Assembly: GCA_900541585.1 (NCBI GenBank)
Contig: UQKD01000013.1
Coordinates: forward strand, 1-64,000
Reading direction: 5' to 3'
Source: an uncultured Alistipes sp.
Lineage (GTDB): Bacteria; Bacteroidota; Bacteroidia; Bacteroidales; Rikenellaceae
DNA length: 64,000 bases
Part shown: positions 18,091 to 25,869 of the stretch, piece by piece
Numbering within the stretch: position 1 is the stretch's first letter
Layout: each line of letters opens with the position of its first letter
The notes under the pieces: model-generated
Seen by the model: the letters and a program-made list of their open reading frames with translations, nothing else
Told to the model about the DNA's origin: nothing
Database searches by the model: none
Position numbers and translations under genes: made by a program

Positions 18091-18561
18091 ATGAAAAGCA
18101 TCAAACTGTTATTGATCGGCCTCGCCGCTGCGTTCGCGCTGACCGGGTGCGGCGATTCCAAGGACACCCCCGAACCCGAAGGCGACGGCAGCGTCGTCGG
18201 CAGCTGGCATCTGGTTTCGTGGAGCACGCTCCAGTCCGCCGATGTCTACCTCTCGTTCAGCGAGGCGGGTTCGTTCCAGCTCTACCAGCGGCTGTACAAG
18301 CCCGAATACGTCCACCTGGACGGCACGTATTCCTACGACAAACCCACGCTCAGCGGCCGGTACAGCGACAACACCTCGTGGGGAAGTTCCTCGTACCGGG
18401 TTTCGTTCAACGCTGACGGGACGCGGATGACGCTGACCAGCACTTCGAGCACGAGCGACGTCTCCGTCTTCGTCAAGGCCGAAATCCCGTCGGACATCAT
18501 CTCCGGCGCGCTGGAGGCCACTCCCCAAAGCAGGGCCGAAGATATGCCGCGATTCCTCTGA
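18091..18561 (+). CDS. Small lipocalin-like lipoprotein
   Basis: This is a 156-residue lipoprotein starting at the ATG at 18091 (MKSIKLLLIG). A longer frame begins at 18067 but would overlap the protease gene. The SPII signal ends at Cys20 (ALTGC). The remaining sequence begins with a VVGSWHLVSW segment and has alternating beta-strand pattern (YLSFSEAGSFQLYQ, GTYSYDKPTLSGRYSD, RVSFNADGTRMTLTS), as in Bacteroidetes lipocalin-like domains. It closes the operon and is followed by a strong terminator. Its role is unknown. Protease partner or ligand binding are possibilities only. Confidence 0.85.
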   Translation: MKSIKLLLIGLAAAFALTGCGDSKDTPEPEGDGSVVGSWHLVSWSTLQSADVYLSFSEAGSFQLYQRLYKPEYVHLDGTYSYDKPTLSGRYSDNTSWGSSSYRVSFNADGTRMTLTSTSSTSDVSVFVKAEIPSDIISGALEATPQSRAEDMPRFL

Positions 18562-18581
18562 TACGCCGTTCTGCCGGCATG

Positions 18582-18613
18582 CGCCGCAGCCCCTCGCCGG
18601 GCTGCGGCGTTTT
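18582..18613 (+). terminator. Terminator of the right SusC/SusD operon
   Basis: A perfect 11-bp stem (CGCCGCAGCCC 18582-18592, GGGCTGCGGCG 18599-18609, 6-nt loop) is followed by TTTT, 20 nt after the stop of the lipocalin-like gene. Confidence 0.85.
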
Positions 18614-18720
18614 GCTTCCGGATGAAGGGCCGCACCGCACACGGTGCTTTTTCACACCCCGGCATGCAACTTGCCGGAGCAATAAAAAAGCCGGCAGTAG
18701 CACCGGAAAAATATTTTTCG

Positions 18721-18728
18721 TAAATTTG
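18721..18728 (+). promoter_or_regulatory. -7 box upstream of the flavodiiron gene
   Basis: TAAATTTG matches TAnnTTTG, 24 nt before the ATG. No clear TTTG -33 element is present at the usual distance. Confidence 0.5.
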
Positions 18729-18752
18729 TGCCAAAACAAAACACAAACGTTT

Positions 18753-19943
18753 ATGGCAATTACCGAAATACTTCCCGGCATCCACTACGTCGGGGTCAAT
18801 GACCGCACCACCACGCGCTTCGAAGCCCTTTGGTCGCTTCCGACGGGCGTGTCGTACAATGCCTACCTGGTCGTGGGCGAAAAGATCGCCCTGATCGACA
18901 CCGTCGAAGAGTCCTTCGGCAGCCGCCTCGAAGCCAACATCCGCGAAGCCATCGGCGACCGCAGGATCGACTACCTCGTCGTCAACCACATGGAACCCGA
19001 CCACTCGTCGTCGATCTCGGCCCTGCGCCGCATCTACCCCGAGCTGCAGGTCGTGGGCAACGCCAAGACCCTGCAGATGCTCGCCGGATTCTACGGCATC
19101 GACGCCGGCACGGTCGAGGTCAAGGAGGGCGACACGCTCGACCTGGGCGGCAAGACGCTGTCATTCCACATGATCCCGATGGTGCACTGGCCCGAGACGA
19201 TGGTCACGTGGTGCGCCGGCGACCGGACGCTCTTCTCGGGCGACGCCTTCGGCACGTTCGGGGCGCTCGACGGCGGCATCACCGATTCGCAGGTCGAGAC
19301 CGACCGTTACTGGGACGAGATGCGCCGCTACTACGCCTGCATCGTGGGCAAATACGGCGGCCCCGTGCAGAAAGCGCTCCAGAAGGTCCGCACGCTTCCC
19401 GTCGAGACGATCTGCTCGACGCACGGACCCGTGTGGCAGCGGCAGATCGCAAAGGTCCTGGACATTTACGACCGTCTGAGCCGCTACGAAGGCGAACCGG
19501 GCGTGGTCGTGGCCTACGCCTCGATGTACGGCAACACGGAGCAGATGGCCGAGCGCATCGCGCGCGAACTGGCCTCGCGGAACGTCGGCCCGATCCGGGT
19601 CTACAACCTCTCCTACGCCGACCCGTCGGTGGTCCTGCGCGACGTTTTCCGTTTCGACACGCTGATCGTCGGCGGCCCGACCTACAACGGCAACCTGTTC
19701 CCGCCCGTGGCCGAACTGCTCGACCGCATCGCCGCGCGCGGCATTCCCCAGCGCAAATTCGGCTGGTTCGGTTCGTTCTGCTGGGCCGGAGCCTCGGTGC
19801 GCCTGCTCGCGGAATTCGCCCAGAAGATGAAGTGGGAGCCTCTGTGCGATCCCGTGGAGATGAAACAGGGCTACTCGCACGAGATGTGCGACCCCTGCGC
19901 AACGCTGGCGGAGGCTGTCGCCGGATGCAGGTGCGGAAAATAA
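18753..19943 (+). CDS. Flavodiiron protein (FprA-family A-type flavoprotein)
   Basis: This 396-residue cytoplasmic O2 or NO reductase combines an N-terminal metallo-beta-lactamase-like diiron domain (1-245) and a C-terminal flavodoxin domain (250-396). Iron ligands visible are His79, Glu81 and Asp83 in HMEPDH, His145 (MVHWPE), Asp164 (SGDAFGTFG) and His224 (STHGPVW). The FMN-binding start is VVVAYASMYGNTEQMAE at about 251, and the second FMN loop is GGPTYNGNLF. The ATG at 18753 gives the family's usual length; the longer open frame from 18579 would run through a terminator. It is a single-gene unit between two terminators and probably protects an anaerobe from oxygen or nitric oxide. Confidence 0.95.
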   Translation: MAITEILPGIHYVGVNDRTTTRFEALWSLPTGVSYNAYLVVGEKIALIDTVEESFGSRLEANIREAIGDRRIDYLVVNHMEPDHSSSISALRRIYPELQVVGNAKTLQMLAGFYGIDAGTVEVKEGDTLDLGGKTLSFHMIPMVHWPETMVTWCAGDRTLFSGDAFGTFGALDGGITDSQVETDRYWDEMRRYYACIVGKYGGPVQKALQKVRTLPVETICSTHGPVWQRQIAKVLDIYDRLSRYEGEPGVVVAYASMYGNTEQMAERIARELASRNVGPIRVYNLSYADPSVVLRDVFRFDTLIVGGPTYNGNLFPPVAELLDRIAARGIPQRKFGWFGSFCWAGASVRLLAEFAQKMKWEPLCDPVEMKQGYSHEMCDPCATLAEAVAGCRCGK

Positions 19944-19951
19944 AACGACGC

Positions 19952-19978
19952 AAGGGCGGTCTTCGGACCGCCCTTTTT
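19952..19978 (+). terminator. Terminator of the flavodiiron gene
   Basis: A perfect 10-bp stem AAGGGCGGTC / GACCGCCCTT with a TTCG tetraloop (19952-19975) is followed by TTT. It begins 8 nt after the stop. Confidence 0.9.
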
Positions 19979-20048
19979 CGTGCTGCGGCGGAGATATTCC
20001 GAAAAAAAGGCTATATTTACATTCCGAAAGGAAAAAACTCCAGGAATC

Positions 20049-21365
20049 ATGATGAAAATAGCAATCGTGGGAACGGGTTACGTAGGACTCGTATCGGGGG
20101 CCTGCTTCGCCGAAATGGGACTCGACATCACCTGCGTGGACATAGACGCAAAAAAAATAGACGGTCTGAACGCGGGCATTATCCCGATCTACGAGCCGGG
20201 ACTCGAAGAACTCGTGCGGCGCAACGTGGAGGCGGGACGCCTGCACTTCACCACCGACCTCACGAAGTGCCTGCCCCATGTCGAAGTGGTCTTCTCGGCC
20301 GTCGGGACCCCGCCCAACGAGGACGGTTCGGCCGACCTGAAATACGTTCTCGACGTGGCCCGCACCTTCGGCCGCCACATCCGCAAATACACCGTACTGG
20401 TCACCAAGAGCACCGTCCCCGTGGGTACGGCGCAGAAGGTGCGCGCCGTGATCGAAGAGGAACTCGAAAAACGCGGCTGCAAGGTCCCGTTCGACGTCGC
20501 CTCGAACCCCGAGTTCCTGAAGGAAGGCGCGGCGATCAAGGACTTCATGTCGCCCGACCGCGTGGTCGTGGGCGTCGACAGCGAACGGGCGCGCAAGCTG
20601 ATGGCCAAGCTCTACCGGCCGTTCCTGATCACCAATTTCCGCGTACTGTTCATGGACATCCCCTCGGCCGAAATGACCAAATATGCCGCCAATGCCATGC
20701 TCGCAACACGCATCTCGTTCATGAACGAGATCGCCAACCTGTGCGACCGCGTGGGCGCCGACGTGGAGATGGTCCGCAAGGGCATCGGTTCCGACGCCCG
20801 CATCGGCAACAAGTTCCTCTACCCCGGCTGCGGCTACGGCGGCTCATGCTTCCCGAAGGACGTGAAGGCGCTGGCCCACACGGCCCGGGAACACGGCTAC
20901 ACGATGCAGGTCATCGAGGCCGTCGAGCGGGTCAACGAGCAGCAGAAAGGGGTGGTTTTCGAGAAACTGCGGGCTGCGCTGGGCGACTTGCGGGGCAAGG
21001 TCGTCGCAATCTGGGGCCTGGCCTTCAAGCCCGAGACCGACGACATGCGCGAGGCCCCGGCAGAGGTGGTGATCGGCCGCCTGCTCGACGCGGGAGCCGA
21101 AGTGCGCGCCTACGACCCCGTGGCGATGCCCGAAAGCCGTCGCCGGATGGCGGACCTGCCGGTCCGCTACGCCCAGACGATGTACGAAGCCGCCGAAGGC
21201 GCCGACGCAGTGGCCCTTCTGACCGAATGGAAGGAGCTGCGCATGCCCGACTGGACGCACCTGCGCGCGACGATGCGGGGCGACGTAGTCGTCGACGGCC
21301 GCAACATTTTCGACAAGCCCGAGGTCGAAGCGGCGGGATTCCGCTATTCCGGCATCGGAAAATAA
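20049..21365 (+). CDS. ugd: UDP-glucose 6-dehydrogenase
   Basis: This 438-residue enzyme oxidises UDP-glucose to UDP-glucuronate with two NAD+ per turn, supplying capsule or surface-polysaccharide precursors. The N-terminal Rossmann motif is GTGYVG (8-13), the substrate region contains SNPEFLKEGAA (152-162), and the catalytic Cys267 lies in PGCGYGGSCFPKD. A C-terminal UDP-binding domain follows (WGLAFKPETDDMREAP). The start codon is one of two adjacent ATGs at 20049/20052. Related sugars such as GDP-mannose are possible substrates for the family, so specificity is inferred. It is a monocistronic unit with its own terminator. Confidence 0.93.
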   Translation: MMKIAIVGTGYVGLVSGACFAEMGLDITCVDIDAKKIDGLNAGIIPIYEPGLEELVRRNVEAGRLHFTTDLTKCLPHVEVVFSAVGTPPNEDGSADLKYVLDVARTFGRHIRKYTVLVTKSTVPVGTAQKVRAVIEEELEKRGCKVPFDVASNPEFLKEGAAIKDFMSPDRVVVGVDSERARKLMAKLYRPFLITNFRVLFMDIPSAEMTKYAANAMLATRISFMNEIANLCDRVGADVEMVRKGIGSDARIGNKFLYPGCGYGGSCFPKDVKALAHTAREHGYTMQVIEAVERVNEQQKGVVFEKLRAALGDLRGKVVAIWGLAFKPETDDMREAPAEVVIGRLLDAGAEVRAYDPVAMPESRRRMADLPVRYAQTMYEAAEGADAVALLTEWKELRMPDWTHLRATMRGDVVVDGRNIFDKPEVEAAGFRYSGIGK

Positions 21366-21368
21366 AAG

Positions 21369-21400
21369 ACCGGCCCGCTTTCCGCGGGCCGGTTCTCTTT
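21369..21400 (+). terminator. Terminator of ugd
   Basis: A 10-bp stem ACCGGCCCGC (21369-21378) / GCGGGCCGGT (21384-21393) with a 5-nt loop is followed by TCTCTTT, directly after the stop. It lies between convergent genes and may serve both. Confidence 0.8.
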
Positions 21401-21404
21401 CGGG

Positions 21405-22622
21405 TCACAGCATCGGAATCACCGTCACGTAGATCGCTGCGATGATGGCCGACGTGATGACGCCCATGATATTGGCTCCCAACGCGTCGGGCAGGATCAT
21501 CGACGAGGGGTTGTCGTGCGCGACGATCTTCTGCGCGACCTTGGCCGTCGTGGGCACGCAGCTGACGGCGGCGATGCCGATGACGGGGTTGAAGTTGCCC
21601 CGCTTGAAGAAATACATGAGATAACCGCCCAGAATGCCCCCGATGCCCGAGATCAGCAGGGCGAGAATTCCCAGGACGAGCAGTTTGAGCACCGTGGGAT
21701 CGAGCAGCGTATGCGCGTCGCACAGCACGCCCAGCAGGATTCCCAGGAAAAACGTCGAACCGTAGAGCATCGGCCCGCTGATGAAATCGTTCACGTGCTT
21801 GAGTCCCGACTCCTTGATCACCACGCCGATGAAGAGCGAGAAGAAGAGCGGCGCAGCCACCGGAAAGAGCAGGCAGAGGATCACGCACATCACCACGGCG
21901 AACGAAATCTTGGTCGCGGCGCTGTACTGTTTAGCCGGTTTCTTCGCCGGTTTCATCTTGATAGCCCGCAGACGCTTGGGGACCATCGCCCGCACCAGAT
22001 AGGGATAGCCGCCGTAGGTCAGGCCGAGATAGAGATAGGCGACGACGGTGATCGGCACGAAAATCTCCTTCGAGAGGTTGAGCGAGGTGAAAAGCACCAT
22101 CGGCCCGTCGGCCCCGCCGACCATCGCGATCGAAGCGCTGTCGCTGGGGCTTAATCCCATCGAACAGGCGATCGGCAGTACGGCGAACGTGCCCAGCTCG
22201 GCGCACAGCGCGAGGAACATGCTCTGCAGGGGCTTCGCCAGCACGAAATTGATGTCGAGCATCGTCCCGATGCCCATGAAGATCAGGCAGGCTATCAGTC
22301 CGTTGCTGAACATGAAGGTGTAGACCGGTTGCAGGAAGTCGATCTGCAGAATGTTCATCAACTGATCGGTTTCGGTGACCATGGGGTCCAGAAACAGGTT
22401 GCCGTGCATTCCGCCCGGAAAAATCAGCACCCCGGCGTTCACCGCCGCCATGCCCAGCCCCATCGGAATCATCACCAGCGGTTCGAGTACGCCCCTGCGT
22501 CCCAGGTAAACCAGCAGGATACCCAGCAGGATCAGCCCGATGCGCGTATACATGATCGCGGGATCGGATTGCAGCAGCGTCGAGATACCCTGGAAAATAT
22601 TGCCAAGATCAAACCGTTCCAT
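21405..22622 (-). CDS. Na+-translocating decarboxylase beta subunit (OadB/MmdB family)
   Basis: This 405-residue polytopic inner-membrane protein has about ten hydrophobic segments and the family motif MVGGADGPMVLFTS, whose Asp172 corresponds to the conserved Na+-site Asp of the OadB/GcdB/MmdB family. In these complexes the beta subunit couples decarboxylation of carboxybiotin to Na+ export. Its gene overlaps the start of the preceding small membrane-protein gene by 14 nt, so the two are translationally coupled. No carboxyltransferase alpha subunit or biotin carrier is nearby. Either those are encoded elsewhere or this is a stand-alone paralogue. The substrate (oxaloacetate, methylmalonyl-CoA or glutaconyl-CoA) cannot be decided here. 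Confidence 0.9.
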   Translation of the reverse strand: MERFDLGNIFQGISTLLQSDPAIMYTRIGLILLGILLVYLGRRGVLEPLVMIPMGLGMAAVNAGVLIFPGGMHGNLFLDPMVTETDQLMNILQIDFLQPVYTFMFSNGLIACLIFMGIGTMLDINFVLAKPLQSMFLALCAELGTFAVLPIACSMGLSPSDSASIAMVGGADGPMVLFTSLNLSKEIFVPITVVAYLYLGLTYGGYPYLVRAMVPKRLRAIKMKPAKKPAKQYSAATKISFAVVMCVILCLLFPVAAPLFFSLFIGVVIKESGLKHVNDFISGPMLYGSTFFLGILLGVLCDAHTLLDPTVLKLLVLGILALLISGIGGILGGYLMYFFKRGNFNPVIGIAAVSCVPTTAKVAQKIVAHDNPSSMILPDALGANIMGVITSAIIAAIYVTVIPML

Positions 22623-22971
22623 GGTGCAGCTCGTATAAGCGTGTCATCTCCTTGTCCTGTCTTGCGGCATCTTCCGGGTTGCCGAGATGATATTCGGCCA
22701 AAGCGTCCATCGCGCGGTCCGCATCCGGATCGGCGGGGACTTCGCCGCCGGTCCGGGCGGCCGAACGGATGTAGCGATCGGTACGCGCAATGTCCATGCG
22801 GTAGGCACGGCCCCATATACGGCCTTTTCTCAACAGCGCGGACATCTCCGTTCCGTTAAGCCGGGAGAAGAAAAACGTCATCAGTTTGAGTACGTACGCG
22901 AAGGCTATTCCCACGATAAACGTGAAGCCCATCATCAGCGACGTCTCTTCGATCATATGAATCAAATCCAT
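22609..22971 (-). CDS. Small membrane protein, possible OadG-like gamma subunit
   Basis: This 120-residue protein has one N-terminal membrane helix (about 13-35, MMGFTFIVGIAFAYVLKLMTFFF) and a hydrophilic, charged C-terminal part. This is the general build of OadG/MmdD-type gamma subunits that anchor the carboxyltransferase to the beta subunit. The stop overlaps the beta-subunit start by 14 nt. Sequence resemblance to OadG is weak, so the call rests mainly on the operon and topology. The C-terminal EYHLGNPEDAARQDKEMTRLYELHH segment is not a recognised motif. Confidence 0.55.
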   Translation of the reverse strand: MDLIHMIEETSLMMGFTFIVGIAFAYVLKLMTFFFSRLNGTEMSALLRKGRIWGRAYRMDIARTDRYIRSAARTGGEVPADPDADRAMDALAEYHLGNPEDAARQDKEMTRLYELHHGTV

Positions 22972-23155
22972 TTTTTACATTCGTCAAAGTTTTGCCATTG
23001 GGTGTGCCGGAGCGTTCTGCGCATGCGGCAAAGCATGCCGAACGTCGTTCGCCGCACCGCACCGGCGTCGATGCGGCAGCCGGAGTCCGCACACGGAAAT
23101 CCGACGTACGATGCACGGACGGCATCATACGGTTGAAAACGAAAGGATTTGACGG

Positions 23156-23542
23156 CTAAATGACCAGAATGCCGAACCGGAGGTAGTCGGCGCGATGGAA
23201 GGGCACGACGGCCTGCCCGCCGCGCAATAAAGAAGAAACGACGTATTTCGTGCAGCAACCCTGCACCAGCGGAAAATACCGCCCGGAGCAGACATCACGG
23301 TCGCCGCCCGATACCCGCTGCGGGCTTTCCACCGGCTTGCGCAGTGCCCGCACGGGAGAGGGAACGGCCGTCCGGACGGTCTCCGTCGCCACGCAATCCC
23401 CGTATTCGGAACCGGCAAGGAAACATTCCGCCGTCTGCCGGACCGCGTCCGCAGCCGGCACACCGGATTCCGCTCCCGGATCCATGGCGGACGAAAGGGA
23501 GGAGACCAGCAGGAAGAGGAATATGAAGGCCGATGTTTTCAT
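23156..23542 (-). CDS. Small secreted protein of unknown function
   Basis: This is a 128-residue open frame from the ATG at 23542, inside a longer frame whose upstream part overlaps the YhcH-type gene and is not coding. The N-terminus MKTSAFIFLFLLVSSLSSA is a signal peptide without a lipobox. The mature part has five cysteines, among them a GCC pair, and ends in a hydrophobic-aromatic stretch (VVPFHRADYLRFGILVI). I do not recognise the family. A TAAATTTG box on the minus strand ends about 24 nt before the ATG, supporting a real short gene. It stands alone between the decarboxylase pair and the YhcH-type gene. Confidence 0.55.
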   Translation of the reverse strand: MKTSAFIFLFLLVSSLSSAMDPGAESGVPAADAVRQTAECFLAGSEYGDCVATETVRTAVPSPVRALRKPVESPQRVSGGDRDVCSGRYFPLVQGCCTKYVVSSLLRGGQAVVPFHRADYLRFGILVI

Positions 23543-23565
23543 ATCATACGGGAATATCCGTATGG

Positions 23566-23573
23566 CAAATTTA
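23566..23573 (-). promoter_or_regulatory. -7 box of the small secreted-protein gene
   Basis: TAAATTTG reads on the minus strand, matching TAnnTTTG, 24 nt before the ATG at 23542. No TTTG is present at the -33 position. Confidence 0.45.
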
Positions 23574-23604
23574 GTACAAATCCCCGAGACGAGCAAGCCC
23601 GGGC

Positions 23605-23630
23605 ACAAAAAAGGCCGGGAAATCCCGGCC
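23605..23630 (-). terminator. Terminator of the YhcH-type gene
   Basis: A perfect 8-bp stem GGCCGGGA / TCCCGGCC (23613-23630, 2-nt gap) is followed on the minus strand by six T bases. It lies 22 nt after the stop at 23652. Confidence 0.85.
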
Positions 23631-23651
23631 CGGAAAGTATCGCCTGCGCGT

Positions 23652-24101
23652 TTACCGGCGCACCTTGACGATGATCTTGCGCACCGTGCCCTCGCCCACC
23701 ATCGGAGCGTGCCCGTCCTCGGGGAAAAGCACCGTAAACTGGCCCGGACGCATCGTGTAATAGGTTTGCGGCACGTCGTCGAAGAGCTGGATGTCCTTTT
23801 CGACGCTGAATTCGTCCAGCGGCTTCTTGAGATCCTTGCGCTCGCTCCAGCCGAAGGACTCCTCCACACCCCGGATGAGAACCTGGATGTCGATGTACTC
23901 GTTGTGGATTTCGAGTTTGGCGTCGGGCTTCTGTTTCAGCTCGCGCTCCATCACGTTGACATAGATGTCCTTGCCGTCGAGTTCGTGAATACCCGGCTCC
24001 ATCGCCGTCCAGTCGGTCGAGGCGATCAGTTCGAAAGCCTGTTTCATGCGCGGGCTTACGCCGTAGTAAAGCGCGCTGTTTTTCAGAGAGTCTAAAATCA
24101 T
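23652..24101 (-). CDS. YhcH/YjgK/YiaL-family protein
   Basis: This 149-residue protein belongs to the DUF386 cupin-like family, which includes YhcH (linked to sialic-acid use), YiaL and the biofilm protein TabA. Family features are HELDGKDIYVNVMERE (about 39-54), the KLEIHNEYIDIQVLIRG segment with metal-binding His and Glu, and the C-terminal GQFTVLFPEDGHAPMV, whose His completes the cupin site. It is probably cytoplasmic and acts on a sugar or sugar-derived ligand; the exact reaction is not established for most members. It has its own consensus promoter and terminator and is divergent from aspA. Confidence 0.9.
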   Translation of the reverse strand: MILDSLKNSALYYGVSPRMKQAFELIASTDWTAMEPGIHELDGKDIYVNVMERELKQKPDAKLEIHNEYIDIQVLIRGVEESFGWSERKDLKKPLDEFSVEKDIQLFDDVPQTYYTMRPGQFTVLFPEDGHAPMVGEGTVRKIIVKVRR

Positions 24102-24169
24102 GTTCTTTATTTGTTTTTCGGTCCTGCGTTCGTCCGCCGCCGGATTCTGTGATCCCCGCGGAACGAATA

Positions 24170-24200
24170 CAAAGTTAACAAGATTTTTTGTTTTAACAAA
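24170..24200 (-). promoter_or_regulatory. Promoter of the YhcH-type gene
   Basis: On the minus strand there is TTTG (24200-24197), 19 nt and TAACTTTG (24177-24170). This is a full Bacteroidetes consensus promoter, about 68 nt before the ATG. Confidence 0.8.
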
Positions 24201-24282
24201 GTGCCGGAAAAAGCATTATATTTGATGTCGGAACGGTTTACCGGACCGCATCCGGTTCGGTTCAGCCCATCCGACTTTTGCG

Positions 24283-24290
24283 TACCTTTG
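24283..24290 (+). promoter_or_regulatory. -7 box of aspA
   Basis: TACCTTTG matches TAnnTTTG, 17 nt before the ATG at 24308. The -33 element is poor. Confidence 0.55.
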
Positions 24291-24307
24291 ATAAAAACAT
24301 ACCGATC

Positions 24308-25741
24308 ATGGACTTTACGGAGATCAGACTTTCGGGCAAAACCCGTCGTGAACACGATCTGCTGGGCGAAATGGAAATCCCGGCGGAGTATTATTTCGGC
24401 GTGCAGACCATGCGCGCGGTGGAGAACTTCCACATCAGCCGCGTGCGGCTCAACTTCTTTCCGGAGCTGATCCGCGCCCTGGCCGACGTCAAGCAGGGCG
24501 CCGCGATGGCCAACCGCGACCTGGGACTGCTCGACCCCGCGATCGCCGACGCGATCATCCGGGCCTGCGAGGAGCTGCGCGCCGGGAAACTGGAGGAGCA
24601 GTTCGTCGTCGACATGGTGCAGGGCGGCGCCGGCACGTCGACCAACATGAATGCCAACGAGGTGATCGCCAACCGGGCGCTGGAACTCCTGGGCCACGAA
24701 AAGGGCGAGTACCGCTACTGCCACCCCAACAACCACGTCAACCTCTCGCAGTCGACCAACGACGCCTACCCCACGGCCGTGAGGATCGCATTGGTGCGCA
24801 GCATCGAGAAACTGGTAGCTTCGCTGCGCGAACTCATCGCAGCGTTCCATGCCAAGGGCGAGGAGTTCTCCGGAATCATCAAGATGGGCCGCACGCAGCT
24901 TCAGGACGCCGTGCCGATGACTCTCGGACAGGAGTTCGAAGCCTACGCCGCCAACCTCACCGAGGAGACCGAGCGGCTGACGGCCAACATGAAACTTTTC
25001 TTCGAGATCAACATGGGGGCCACGGCCATCGGAACGGGCATCAACGCCGACCCCGACTACGCGGGGCTTTGCACCCGTTACCTGCGCGAGATCACCGGAC
25101 TGCCGCTCGTCGAGGCGTCGAACATGATCGAGGCCACGAGCGACACGGGCGCCTTCATCATGAACTCCTCGGCCCAGAAACGCCTCGCGGTGAAGCTCTC
25201 GAAAATCTGCAACGACCTGCGCCTGCTCTCGTCGGGTCCCCGCTGCGGACTGAACGAAATCAACCTCCCGCCGCGCCAGCCGGGATCGTCGATCATGCCG
25301 GGCAAGGTCAACCCGGTGATCCCCGAGGTCGTCAACCAGGTAGCGTTCCGCGTGATCGGCAACGACCTCACCGTGACGATGGCCTCCGAGGCGGGCCAGC
25401 TGGAACTCAACGTCATGGAGCCGATCATCGTCCACTGCCTGTTCGAGAGCATCGAAATGCTGATCAACGCCATGAACACGCTGCGCGAGAAGTGCATCGC
25501 CGGCATCACGGCCAACGAGGAGGTCTGCCGCCGGATGGTCTATAACAGCATCGGGCTGGTGACGGCGCTCAACCCCTATCTGGGTTACGAAACGTCGAGC
25601 ATGCTGGCCAAGGAGGCCCTCGAAACCGGAAAGGGTATCTACGATCTCGTGCTCGAACACCATCTGATGAGTGAGGAGGAACTGCACAAGGTGCTGCAAC
25701 CCGAAAACATGGTCCACCCGCGCAAGAAGATCGGGGAGTGA
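24308..25741 (+). CDS. aspA: Aspartate ammonia-lyase
   Basis: This 477-residue cytoplasmic lyase of the fumarase/aspartase superfamily converts L-aspartate to fumarate and ammonia. Visible signatures are STNMNANEVIANRA and SQSTNDAYPTA in the first half and the superfamily signature GSSIMPGKVNPVIPE near residue 330, which holds the catalytic Ser loop. The N-terminal HDLLGEMEIPAEYYFGVQTMRA is typical of aspartases, which separates it from class II fumarases. The start is the ATG at 24308 just after the -7 box. In anaerobic Bacteroidetes the fumarate made feeds fumarate respiration. Confidence 0.93.
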   Translation: MDFTEIRLSGKTRREHDLLGEMEIPAEYYFGVQTMRAVENFHISRVRLNFFPELIRALADVKQGAAMANRDLGLLDPAIADAIIRACEELRAGKLEEQFVVDMVQGGAGTSTNMNANEVIANRALELLGHEKGEYRYCHPNNHVNLSQSTNDAYPTAVRIALVRSIEKLVASLRELIAAFHAKGEEFSGIIKMGRTQLQDAVPMTLGQEFEAYAANLTEETERLTANMKLFFEINMGATAIGTGINADPDYAGLCTRYLREITGLPLVEASNMIEATSDTGAFIMNSSAQKRLAVKLSKICNDLRLLSSGPRCGLNEINLPPRQPGSSIMPGKVNPVIPEVVNQVAFRVIGNDLTVTMASEAGQLELNVMEPIIVHCLFESIEMLINAMNTLREKCIAGITANEEVCRRMVYNSIGLVTALNPYLGYETSSMLAKEALETGKGIYDLVLEHHLMSEEELHKVLQPENMVHPRKKIGE

Positions 25742-25755
25742 CCGGAACGGAACAG

Positions 25756-25825
25756 AGGCTTGTCCAACAAGCCTGAATCTTACGGTTTCACCCCTGTCAG
25801 AGCAATCTCCGGCAGGGGTGATTTC
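25756..25825 (+). terminator. Tandem hairpins after aspA
   Basis: Hairpin one is AGGCTTGT / ACAAGCCT (25756-25774, 3-nt loop). Hairpin two is TCACCCCTG / CAGGGGTGA (25788-25821) followed by TTT. They lie between the convergent aspA and M3-peptidase genes and probably terminate both. Confidence 0.65.
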
Positions 25826-25869
25826 CGTTCTCGGCGGCTTGCCGGACCCCCTTCCATTGCGCCGGACGG

